Below are positions 33,350 through 40,623 of a stretch of 64,000 nt of DNA, piece after piece. Numbering within the stretch: position 1 is the stretch's first letter; each line of letters opens with the position of its first letter. The notes beneath the pieces are model-generated. The model was not told where the DNA came from, searched no databases, and saw nothing but the letters and a program-made list of their open reading frames with translations. Source of the stretch: Arthrobacter sp. SPG23 (lineage in GTDB: Bacteria > Actinomycetota > Actinomycetes > Actinomycetales > Micrococcaceae); the NCBI RefSeq assembly GCF_000876655.1, contig NZ_JYCN01000025.1:124001-188000 (forward strand), in the 5' to 3' direction. The translations under genes were made by a program, and so were the position numbers.

Positions 33350-35383
33350 ATGTCATCCCAGGAAAAATCCACTCCACCAGCGGTGTGGGGCAGCCTTGAA
33401 GGCATCGCTTACGGGGGCGACTACAACCCCGAACAGTGGCCGGTCAGCACACGGCTGGAAGACCTCGGACTCATGAAGGAAGCCGGTGTCACCTTCCTCA
33501 GCGTAGGCATCTTTTCCTGGGGCCTGCTGGAACCGTCCGAGGGCAACTACGACTTTGGCTGGCTGGATGACGTCCTGGACAACCTGGCGGCGGCAGGCAT
33601 CAAGGTGGCCCTCGCCACCGCCACCGCTGCTCCCCCGGCATGGCTCGTGCGCAAACACCCGGAAATCCTCCCGGTCACGGCTGACGGAACCGTGCTGGGA
33701 CCGGGATCCCGGCGGCACTACACGCCGTCGTCGGCCGTCTACCGGCGGTACGCAACGGGCATCACCCGGGTGCTGGCAGAGCGGTACAAGGACCACCCGG
33801 CACTGGCGCTGTGGCATGTGGACAACGAACTCGGCTGCCACGTTTCGGAGTTCTACGGCGACGAGGACGCCGCCGCCTTCCGCCGCTGGCTCGAGCGGCG
33901 GTACGGGGACATTGATGCCCTGAACGCATCCTGGGGAACGGCCTTCTGGTCCCAGCACTACGCCTCGTTCGAGGAAATCCTGCCGCCCGGAGTGGCGCCG
34001 TCCACCCTGAATCCGGGCCAGCAGCTGGACTTCCAACGCTTCAATTCCTGGGGCCTAATGGACTATTACCGGTCGCTGCTGGAGGTGCTGCGGGAAGTGA
34101 CTCCGGGAGTGCCCGCCACCACCAACCTCATGGTTTCCAGCGCCACCAAGTCCATGGACTATTTCGACTGGGCAAAGGACCTGGACGTCATCGCCAACGA
34201 CCACTACCTCGTGGCCGCCGATCCGGAGCGTCAGATCGAGCTCGCCTTCAGCGCGGACCTCACCCGCGGCGTTGCCGGCGGTGACCCCTGGATCCTGATG
34301 GAACATTCGACGTCGGCAGTGAACTGGCAGCCCCGCAACCAGCCCAAGATGCCCGGCGAAATGCTGCGCAACTCCCTGGCGCACGTGGCCCGCGGAGCGG
34401 ATGCCGTGATGTTCTTCCAGTGGCGGCAGAGCTTCGCCGGCTCGGAGAAATTCCACTCCGCCATGTTGCCGCACGGCGGGCGCGAGACGCGGGTCTTCCA
34501 GGAGGTGGTGGGGCTCGGCTCCGCGCTGCAGAAGCTGGCGTCCGTCCGGGGATCCCGGGTGGAGGCGCGAGTGGCCATCGTGTTCGACTACGAGGCATGG
34601 TGGGCCAGCGAACTCGACTCCCACCCCAGCCAGGACGTGAAGTACCTGGACCTGATGCGCGCCTTCCACCGGAGCCTGTTCCTGCGCGGAATTTCGACGG
34701 ATTTTGTGCACCCTGCGGCCTCGCTCGAGGGGTACGACCTGGTCCTGGTGTGCACCCTGTACAACGTGACCGACGCCGCGGCCGCGAACATCGCCTCGGC
34801 TGCGCGCGCCGGCGCAACAGTCCTGGTCAGCTATTTCAGCGGCATCGTCGACGAACAGGACCACGTCCGGCTCGGCGGTTACCCTGGCGCGTTCCGCGAC
34901 CTGCTGGGGGTCAGGGTGGAGGAATTCCACCCGCTGCTGGCCGGGTCCACGGTCAAACTCAGCGACGGCGGAGCGGGGACGGTGTGGAGCGAGCATGTGC
35001 ACGTGGCCGGAGCCGCGGGGGCCCCCGGGGCCGAGCCGGTGCAGACATTCACCGACTACCCGCTGGAGGGCGTTCCCGCCCTGACGCGGCGCTCCGTCGG
35101 AACCGGCTCGGCCTGGTACCTCGCAACCTTCCCGGACCGGGACGGCATCGAGGCACTGGTGGACCGGCTGCTCGCCGACTCGGAAGTTTCCGCAGTGGCC
35201 GAAGCGGACCAGGGAGTCGAATTGACGCGGCGACGCTCCGGCGACGGCACCAGCTTCGTCTTCGCCATCAACCACTCACGCGCCGACGCCTCCGTGCGCG
35301 TGGCCGGGGCTGAGCTGCTGTCCGGAGAGCAGTTCACCGGCACAGTTCCGGCAGGCGGCGTGGCGGTGATCGCGGAGGACTGA
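33350..35383 (+). CDS. Beta-galactosidase, GH42
   Basis: 677 residues from ATG 33350, eight bases after AAGGAG. Hydrolyses terminal beta-D-galactose, in plants typically from galactan or arabinogalactan fragments. IAYGGDYNPEQWP begins the TIM barrel. The acid/base Glu is in WHVDNELGCH and the nucleophile Glu in WILMEHSTSAVNWQ. The trimerisation domain (VAIVFDYEAWWASELDS) and the beta-sandwich C-terminus follow. There is no signal peptide, so it works on imported oligosaccharides. Divergent from a sugar importer, which probably feeds it. Confidence 0.95.
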   Translation: MSSQEKSTPPAVWGSLEGIAYGGDYNPEQWPVSTRLEDLGLMKEAGVTFLSVGIFSWGLLEPSEGNYDFGWLDDVLDNLAAAGIKVALATATAAPPAWLVRKHPEILPVTADGTVLGPGSRRHYTPSSAVYRRYATGITRVLAERYKDHPALALWHVDNELGCHVSEFYGDEDAAAFRRWLERRYGDIDALNASWGTAFWSQHYASFEEILPPGVAPSTLNPGQQLDFQRFNSWGLMDYYRSLLEVLREVTPGVPATTNLMVSSATKSMDYFDWAKDLDVIANDHYLVAADPERQIELAFSADLTRGVAGGDPWILMEHSTSAVNWQPRNQPKMPGEMLRNSLAHVARGADAVMFFQWRQSFAGSEKFHSAMLPHGGRETRVFQEVVGLGSALQKLASVRGSRVEARVAIVFDYEAWWASELDSHPSQDVKYLDLMRAFHRSLFLRGISTDFVHPAASLEGYDLVLVCTLYNVTDAAAANIASAARAGATVLVSYFSGIVDEQDHVRLGGYPGAFRDLLGVRVEEFHPLLAGSTVKLSDGGAGTVWSEHVHVAGAAGAPGAEPVQTFTDYPLEGVPALTRRSVGTGSAWYLATFPDRDGIEALVDRLLADSEVSAVAEADQGVELTRRRSGDGTSFVFAINHSRADASVRVAGAELLSGEQFTGTVPAGGVAVIAED

Positions 35384-35393
35384 CCCTGTTCCG

Positions 35394-35446
35394 AGATGGC
35401 ATTTGGCGGCAGTGCGGGCGCCCCGCATCTCCGCCAAATGCCATCT
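35394..35446. terminator. Long hairpin after the GH42 gene
   Basis: AGATGGCATTTGGCGG (35394-35409) and its exact complement (35431-35446) form a 16-base stem, extended inside by TGCGGG/CCCGCA. It starts 11 bases after the stop codon. No T tract follows, so it may act as a stem-only terminator or as a repeat element. Confidence 0.65.
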
Positions 35447-35460
35447 GGGGGCGGCGACAA

Positions 35461-35500
35461 ACGTGCCCCTATCCGAATCACTAGGCAGATAGGGGCACGT
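35461..35500. terminator. Second hairpin, between GH42 and the convergent binding-protein gene
   Basis: ACGTGCCCCTATC (35461-35473) pairs exactly with GATAGGGGCACGT (35488-35500). It lies 33 bases from the stop of the minus-strand binding-protein gene and probably ends that transcript. Confidence 0.7.
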
Positions 35501-35533
35501 CTGTAAGGAACTGCGGCGAAGCTGACGCTCCTG

Positions 35534-36895
35534 CTAGCTGCTGATGGCTGATTTCATTTCATCGACCGCCTTCTTGCCGGCTTCCTCAGTGGACAGCCGG
35601 TTGAAGAGAACCTCCGAGGTGTAGCGCTTGACGATTTCCTGGATGGCACCCGCCCCCTTCGGCGGCGGCGCCGGGGCCTCGCCGAGTTCGCCCTTGATCT
35701 GGTCAATGAACTTGACCACCTTGATGTCGGCGGGGGTCAGCTTGGGTTCGATTGCTGCCCGGACGTCGGAGTTGGGGTAAACGCCGCGGTCGGCAAGGAG
35801 TGTTTCGCCGGCCTTGGTGTTGTTGGCCAGGAAGTTGATGAATTTGGCGGTTTCCTCCGGGTGCTTGGTGCGTGAAGAGGCTGACCAGAACTGCGAGGCC
35901 TTGTACCAAAGCTTGGCGTCCGCGGAGGTGCCGGTCTTGGACGGGAACCGCAGGATCTGAAGCTCTCCGCCGGCGGCCTTCTCCAGCGCCGGAAGCTGGT
36001 TGGACCACCAGAACGCGAGCCCGTTCTTGCCGGTCGCCAGGCCGCTCTGGTCCAGCGGTGCCGCCTCGGCCTCAACCACCTCTGATGCCGAAGGGACGGC
36101 CTTCTTTTCGCTGAGTTCCTTCAGGAACGCCCACCATTCGGCGATGTCGCCCGGCTCGAAGCCCAGCTTCCCGTCACTGGTGTACAGCGATTTTCCGTTC
36201 TGTCGAAGCCATACGCCGAGCGAAGCTTCGTCCGTGCCGTAGGCCGCAGCCCCGTAGGTGCCCTTCGGGGACTTTGCGGTGACCTCGGCCGCGATGCGCT
36301 CGAAATCTTCCCACGTCCACTTGCTGTCGTCGGGAAGTTCAACGCCGGCAGCCTTGAAGACGGCCGGGTTGGCCAGGATGGTTGCCGCGTTGATGCCGGC
36401 GGCAATGCCCGTCAGTCCATCCTCGCTCTTCCCGGCGTTGAGGGCGGCTTCGTCAAACTTTGACGTGTCAATGTCGTACTTGGACAGGTCCAGCAGGGCG
36501 CCGCGGCTGGAGTACTCCGTGATGTATTTCTCGTCCATCTGGATGATGTCCGGGGCGTCGTTCGCAGCAACCTGCGTGGCGAGCTTGTCCCAGTATCCGC
36601 TCCAGTCGCCGAACTCCGGCTTGATCTTGATGTTCGGGTTCTCGGCTTCGAAGGCGGCGATCGCGGCCTGCGTCAGCTGCGCCCGCTTGTCCCCTCCCCA
36701 CCAGGAGAAACGGAGTTCAACCTTGCCGTCGGCACTTTGCGGGGCGGCTCCCCCGCCGCAGGCACTAAGGGCCAGGACGACGGCGGCAGCTGCGGCAACT
36801 GCGCCGGCCCGGCGGAGCCTGCGCCCGGCCCGGGCGGATGTGGCCTCAGCTGCGCCACGACGGGCGGCTGAGGCAGGGCGGGAAAATAGCGGCAC
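35534..36895 (-). CDS. Extracellular sugar-binding lipoprotein (GAGAAAACGTTTTCTC-controlled)
   Basis: 453 residues from GTG 36895, preceded by CGGAGA. An Arg-rich n-region and a 15-residue hydrophobic core lead to the lipobox LALSAC (Cys 46). VELRFSWWGGDKRAQLTQAA and AFEAENPNIKIKPEFGDWSG open the family 1 fold. The C-terminal VLFNRLSTEEAGKKAVDEMK is shared with the pseudogene at 27409, its nearest relative here. It is downstream of two permeases but has its own operator at 36963. Cargo cannot be told. Confidence 0.9.
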   Translation of the reverse strand: MPLFSRPASAARRGAAEATSARAGRRLRRAGAVAAAAAVVLALSACGGGAAPQSADGKVELRFSWWGGDKRAQLTQAAIAAFEAENPNIKIKPEFGDWSGYWDKLATQVAANDAPDIIQMDEKYITEYSSRGALLDLSKYDIDTSKFDEAALNAGKSEDGLTGIAAGINAATILANPAVFKAAGVELPDDSKWTWEDFERIAAEVTAKSPKGTYGAAAYGTDEASLGVWLRQNGKSLYTSDGKLGFEPGDIAEWWAFLKELSEKKAVPSASEVVEAEAAPLDQSGLATGKNGLAFWWSNQLPALEKAAGGELQILRFPSKTGTSADAKLWYKASQFWSASSRTKHPEETAKFINFLANNTKAGETLLADRGVYPNSDVRAAIEPKLTPADIKVVKFIDQIKGELGEAPAPPPKGAGAIQEIVKRYTSEVLFNRLSTEEAGKKAVDEMKSAISS

Positions 36896-36962
36896 TGGAT
36901 TCTCCGATCTTCTTTGATCTTGATGTCGATTAAGGGGAAACAGGGTGGTTCGAAAAGTCATT

Positions 36963-36978
36963 GAGAAAACGTTTTCTC
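36963..36978. promoter_or_regulatory. Perfect 16-bp operator GAGAAAACGTTTTCTC, copy 1
   Basis: A fully symmetric LacI-type site 68 bases before the binding-protein start. Near-identical sites at 39275 and 53129 point to one regulator, probably the LacI protein encoded at 53207, which has a copy beside its own gene. Confidence 0.75.
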
Positions 36979-37106
36979 TTACTGAGAATACAAGCAAGAT
37001 ACTTGTAATACAAGATGGTAGCCTGCTGATTTTGCGGCCGTCCAACGAAAGGGGTGGACGGGCGACGAACGCCCCTCCGCCCCGTTCAAAGCTGAACCTG
37101 CAGGAT

Positions 37107-38048
37107 TTACTTGATGCCCGTCGTCGCGATTCCCTTGATCAGGAAGCGCTGCCCGAACAGGAACACCAGGAACACCGGCAGCAGGGACACGATGGACATC
37201 GCGAAGAGCGACCCCCAGCTCGTGGCGGACTGCGAGTCCACGAAAGCCCGCAACGCCACCGGAACAGTGAACATGTCCGGATCAGTGAGGTAGATGAGCG
37301 CCCCGAAGAAGTCGTTCCACGTCCAGATGAACGTGAAGATGGTGGTGGTTGCCAGGGCCGGCACCATCAGCGGCAGGATGACCCGCAGGAAGATGCGGGG
37401 GTGCCCGGCGCCGTCGATCCTGGCGGCCTCATCCAGCTCCTTGGGAATGCCCCGGATGAACTGCACCATCAGGAACACGAAGAACGCATCCGTCGCCAGG
37501 AGCTTGGGCACAATCAACGGCCAGAAGGTGTTCACCCAGCCGATCTGCGAGAACAGGATGTACTGCGGAACGATGATCACGTGGAACGGCAGCATGATGG
37601 TCAGGAGCATGATGCCGAAGAACAGCTTCTTGCCGGTGAACTGCAGCCGGGCGAAGGCGTAGGCCGCCATGGAGCAGGAGATCAGGTTTCCCAGGATGGA
37701 TCCCAGGACCACGATCGCCGAGTTGAGCATGTAGTGGCCGAACGGGTGGGTCAGGGCGGACCAGCCATCGGTGTAGTTGCCCATTTCCAGGCTGTTCAGC
37801 CACAGTCCGGGCTCGCGGAAGATCAGTTCGTTGGGCCGCAGCGAGGACACAACCATCCACAGGAGCGGGTAGATCATCAGGCCGCCGGCGACGATCAGGA
37901 TGGCGTGCTTCATCAGCGCCTTGCTGCGCTGCGCCCGGCTGAACGCCAGGGTCCCCCTGGACTCGCGCACCTTGGGCTTGCGGTTCGTAGGCTTGCCGGC
38001 GCCGGGCGTCTTGTCCGGAGCGGGCAGCGTCTCAAGCTTAGTCGTCAT
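37107..38048 (-). CDS. ABC sugar transporter permease (MalG-like)
   Basis: 313 residues from ATG 38048; the longer open frame upstream only shadows the other permease. Six membrane segments after a basic, Pro/Lys-rich tail. The EAA loop is IPKELDEAARIDGAGHPRIF, then LPLMVPA. The start overlaps the other permease's end by 11 bases. Closely similar to the permease at 29955, so the two importers are paralogous. Confidence 0.92.
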   Translation of the reverse strand: MTTKLETLPAPDKTPGAGKPTNRKPKVRESRGTLAFSRAQRSKALMKHAILIVAGGLMIYPLLWMVVSSLRPNELIFREPGLWLNSLEMGNYTDGWSALTHPFGHYMLNSAIVVLGSILGNLISCSMAAYAFARLQFTGKKLFFGIMLLTIMLPFHVIIVPQYILFSQIGWVNTFWPLIVPKLLATDAFFVFLMVQFIRGIPKELDEAARIDGAGHPRIFLRVILPLMVPALATTTIFTFIWTWNDFFGALIYLTDPDMFTVPVALRAFVDSQSATSWGSLFAMSIVSLLPVFLVFLFGQRFLIKGIATTGIK

Positions 38049-38982
38049 AGAAAACCCAATACTTAGAAGCGATGAAGTTGATGGCGGTGAACACGCCGAT
38101 GATGACCAGCAGGAACCAGGCCATGGCCGAGGCGTAGCCCATGTCGAACTGGCCGAAGCCCTTCTGGTAGAGGTACAGCGTGAAGAACATGGTCGAGTCG
38201 GACGGGCCGCCATTGCCGCCGGAGACGATGAACGCCTGGGTGAACGACTGGAACGAGCCGATGATCTGGAGCACCAGGTTGAAGAAGATGATGGGGCTGA
38301 GCATCGGCATGGTGATCCGCCGGAACTGCTGCAGCGTACTTGCACCGTCCACCTTGGCCGCCTCGTAGTACATGACCGGGATCTGCCGCAGGCCGGCCAG
38401 GAAGATGATCATGGGAGCGCCGAACGTCCAGACGTGCAGCAGGATGATCGAGCCCAGGGCCGTACTGGGATCCGAGATCCAGCCGGGCCCCTGGATGCCG
38501 AACATGGCCAGGACCTGGTTCACCAGGCCCGTGGTGCCGAAGATCTGCTTCCACAGGATGGCAACAGCAACTGAGCCGCCCAGCAGGGACGGCAGGTAGA
38601 ACACCGAACGATAGAACGGCAGCCCGCGAAGCCCCTTGTCAAGGACCAGCGCGATCAACAGCGCGACGGCCAGCTGGAGCGGTACGCCAACGAAGACGTA
38701 GGTGAACGTTACCCGCAGCGAATTGTGCAGCCGGGCGTCGCTGAGCATGCGGGTGAAGTTGTCCAGGCCGGTCCATTCCGGCGGCTGGAGCAGGTTGTAA
38801 TCCGTGAAGGACAGGTACAGGGACATCAGCATGGGGCCGATGGTGATGGCCACGAGCCCCACCAGCCATGGCAGCAGGAAAATGTAGGCGGCCTTGTTGT
38901 CGCGGCCGTTAGCCTTCTTCTCCTCTGCGGTGGCTTTGCCCTTGCGGCGGGAGATTGAGCTGAGTTCGCTAATGGCGCTCAC
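38038..38982 (-). CDS. ABC sugar transporter permease (MalF-like)
   Basis: 314 residues from GTG 38982. A Lys/Arg-rich tail is followed by AAYIFLLPWLVGLVAITIGPM. The EAA loop is IPVMYYEAAKVDGASTLQQF, then RITMPMLSPI. Paralogous to the permease at 30881. Its GTG lies inside the TGA of a short upstream frame (GTGA overlap). The binding protein is encoded last and is transcribed from its own promoter, an unusual gene order for this family. Confidence 0.9.
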   Translation of the reverse strand: MSAISELSSISRRKGKATAEEKKANGRDNKAAYIFLLPWLVGLVAITIGPMLMSLYLSFTDYNLLQPPEWTGLDNFTRMLSDARLHNSLRVTFTYVFVGVPLQLAVALLIALVLDKGLRGLPFYRSVFYLPSLLGGSVAVAILWKQIFGTTGLVNQVLAMFGIQGPGWISDPSTALGSIILLHVWTFGAPMIIFLAGLRQIPVMYYEAAKVDGASTLQQFRRITMPMLSPIIFFNLVLQIIGSFQSFTQAFIVSGGNGGPSDSTMFFTLYLYQKGFGQFDMGYASAMAWFLLVIIGVFTAINFIASKYWVFYDD

Positions 38983-39068
38983 TGCATCGACTCCGTCCGG
39001 AACAGCGGGCGCGCTTCCACCGGCAAGCCTGCCGGGCGCGCAGCCCTGGGAATGTGTTTAGCGGCCAT
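38979..39068 (-). CDS. Possible 29-residue small ORF coupled to the permease start
   Basis: ATG 39068 follows a strong AAAGGAG at five bases. The frame runs MAAKHIPRAARPAGLPVEAR and then PLFRTESMQ to a TGA that overlaps the permease GTG by four bases. Strong initiation signals and coupling suggest it is translated. It could be a regulatory upstream frame that delivers ribosomes to the permease. The peptide resembles nothing I know, and it may be fortuitous. Confidence 0.35.
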   Translation of the reverse strand: MAAKHIPRAARPAGLPVEARPLFRTESMQ

Positions 39069-39274
39069 GTGGTCTCCTTTGGTCATCGTGGCCCTCCACG
39101 TCTTGGTGATCGTCGGCGCGATCAGGTCATGCACTGTTCTGGCGGCCGATCCGGCCGTACTGCAGGATTCCCCGCAACAGCCTCTTCCGGCACCTTGCGA
39201 CGGTGCTGAATAACTGCGGCTTTGTACCAAAGTAAACGGTTTCTTGACTCCTGTATAGCCCTTTGTTAGTTTTT

Positions 39275-39290
39275 GAGAAAACGTTTTCTG
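39275..39290. promoter_or_regulatory. Operator GAGAAAACGTTTTCTG, copy 2
   Basis: 15 of 16 positions match the perfect site at 36963. It lies 47 bases before the small lipoprotein frame and 148 before the hydrolase, in the divergent region shared with the permease operon. Confidence 0.7.
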
Positions 39291-39336
39291 TTGCGCCGGT
39301 CACTCACCGTCGTAGCAACAACTGAGGGGCAGGACA

Positions 39337-39429
39337 ATGAAGTTAGCTCTCAAGAAGTTTGCCATGGGTGTTGCCGGCGCGACGGCGGCACCGGCGTTGG
39401 TACTGACCGGTTGCGGCAACGAACAGTAG
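39337..39429 (+). CDS. 30-residue lipoprotein signal peptide, probable remnant of a binding-protein gene
   Basis: ATG 39337 follows GGGGCAGGA. The product begins MKLALKKFAMGVAG, has a hydrophobic core, ends in a lipobox LVLTGC and stops after GNEQ. That is exactly a lipoprotein signal plus four residues, with nothing mature behind it. It stands where a sugar-binding protein gene would be expected, just after an operator. It may be what is left after deletion of that gene, or a genuine tiny lipoprotein that couples translation to the hydrolase 8 bases downstream. Confidence 0.55.
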   Translation: MKLALKKFAMGVAGATAAPALVLTGCGNEQ

Positions 39430-39437
39430 GCAGGCCA

Positions 39438-40613
39438 GTGAACGAAACCATCCCGCCGGTCCGGCCCAGCGCGATCGCCGGCTACGAGGACTGGCCCGGC
39501 TGGGTCCGGCAGCACCCCCGGTACCAGGCTTACGGGCCGGCCGCACAGGAACTTTCCGCCGCCCTCGGTGTGCCGGGTCCGTCCGTCCCGGTGGACCTGC
39601 AGGTCCACTGGGAGGACACGCACGACGGCGTCACCACCTCCCAGCTCAGCTGGCAGCTGGGCTTCGGCCCCCGGACGACGGGCTGGCTGGTCCGCCCGGC
39701 AGGAAGCAGCAAGCCCCTGCCTGGCGTCCTTGCCCTGCACTGCCACGGCGGGAACAAGTTCGGCGGGGCGGACCGGCTCGTGGAACTTCCCCGCACCCAC
39801 CCCTCCGCTGCGGCGGCCCGCGCGGGGCATTATGACGGGCACGCGCTGGCGACGGACGTGGCGCGCCAGGGCTTCGCAGTCCTGGCACATGACACGTTCG
39901 GCTGGGGCAGCCGCCGCTTCGACCTGGCGGATCCGCCGTGGCGGACAGCCTCGGGGTTGGCCGCACGCAAGGCGCAGTGGCGGGAGGACGGCGTCGAGCC
40001 CTCCGAAGCGGACCTCTACAATGCCGCCGCCGGCTTCCACGAGGATACGGTGGCCAAGGCGGCCGGACTGCTTGGCACCAGCCTCGCCGGAATGGTGGCG
40101 CACGACGACCTCGCCGCCCTGGAAGTTCTGGCCGCCCTGCCGGAGGTCAGCCAGGACCGGCTGGGCTGCATCGGGTTCTCCGGCGGCGGCGGCCGTTCGC
40201 TGACTCTGGCAGCCTTGAGCCCCCGGATCCGGACCTACGTGGTGACCTGCATGATGACCACGTTCCGGTCCCTGCTGCCCGCCTACCTGGACGCACATTC
40301 CTGGCTGCTGCAGACCCCGGGGCTCTGGAAGCTCGGTGACTGGCCGGAGCTGACCACCAGGTCCGGTGCCGGCAGTTTCCTGGTCCAGTACGCCCTGGCG
40401 GACCCGCTCTTTCCAGAGGCCGGCATGAGGGACGCCCACGGCAAACTGGAGTCCCTGCATCCCCGGGGCGCCTACACCGGAAGTTTCTGGCCCGGCGGCC
40501 ACGTTTTCACCGCCCGGATGCAGCATGAAGCAACCAGTTTCCTGGCAGCAGCCCTGGACGCCCGGGGCAGCGACCGCAGGCCCCTTCCCGCCTTTCAGCC
40601 CCCTAGCCATTGA
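39438..40613 (+). CDS. Alpha/beta hydrolase (acetylesterase/dienelactone hydrolase-like)
   Basis: 391 residues from GTG 39438, with AGGCAGG upstream. Alpha/beta-hydrolase fold: GVLALHCHGGNKFGGADRLV holds the oxyanion HGG-type turn, LGCIGFSGGGGRSLTLAAL the nucleophile elbow, and GGHVFTARMQHEATSFL the likely catalytic His. Long N-terminal extension of about 100 residues. It has no signal peptide. Operon with the fused oxidoreductase and M24-like gene suggests it deacylates a sugar intermediate. The specific substrate is unknown. Confidence 0.78.
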   Translation: MNETIPPVRPSAIAGYEDWPGWVRQHPRYQAYGPAAQELSAALGVPGPSVPVDLQVHWEDTHDGVTTSQLSWQLGFGPRTTGWLVRPAGSSKPLPGVLALHCHGGNKFGGADRLVELPRTHPSAAAARAGHYDGHALATDVARQGFAVLAHDTFGWGSRRFDLADPPWRTASGLAARKAQWREDGVEPSEADLYNAAAGFHEDTVAKAAGLLGTSLAGMVAHDDLAALEVLAALPEVSQDRLGCIGFSGGGGRSLTLAALSPRIRTYVVTCMMTTFRSLLPAYLDAHSWLLQTPGLWKLGDWPELTTRSGAGSFLVQYALADPLFPEAGMRDAHGKLESLHPRGAYTGSFWPGGHVFTARMQHEATSFLAAALDARGSDRRPLPAFQPPSH

Positions 40614-40623
40614 GGACCACTTC

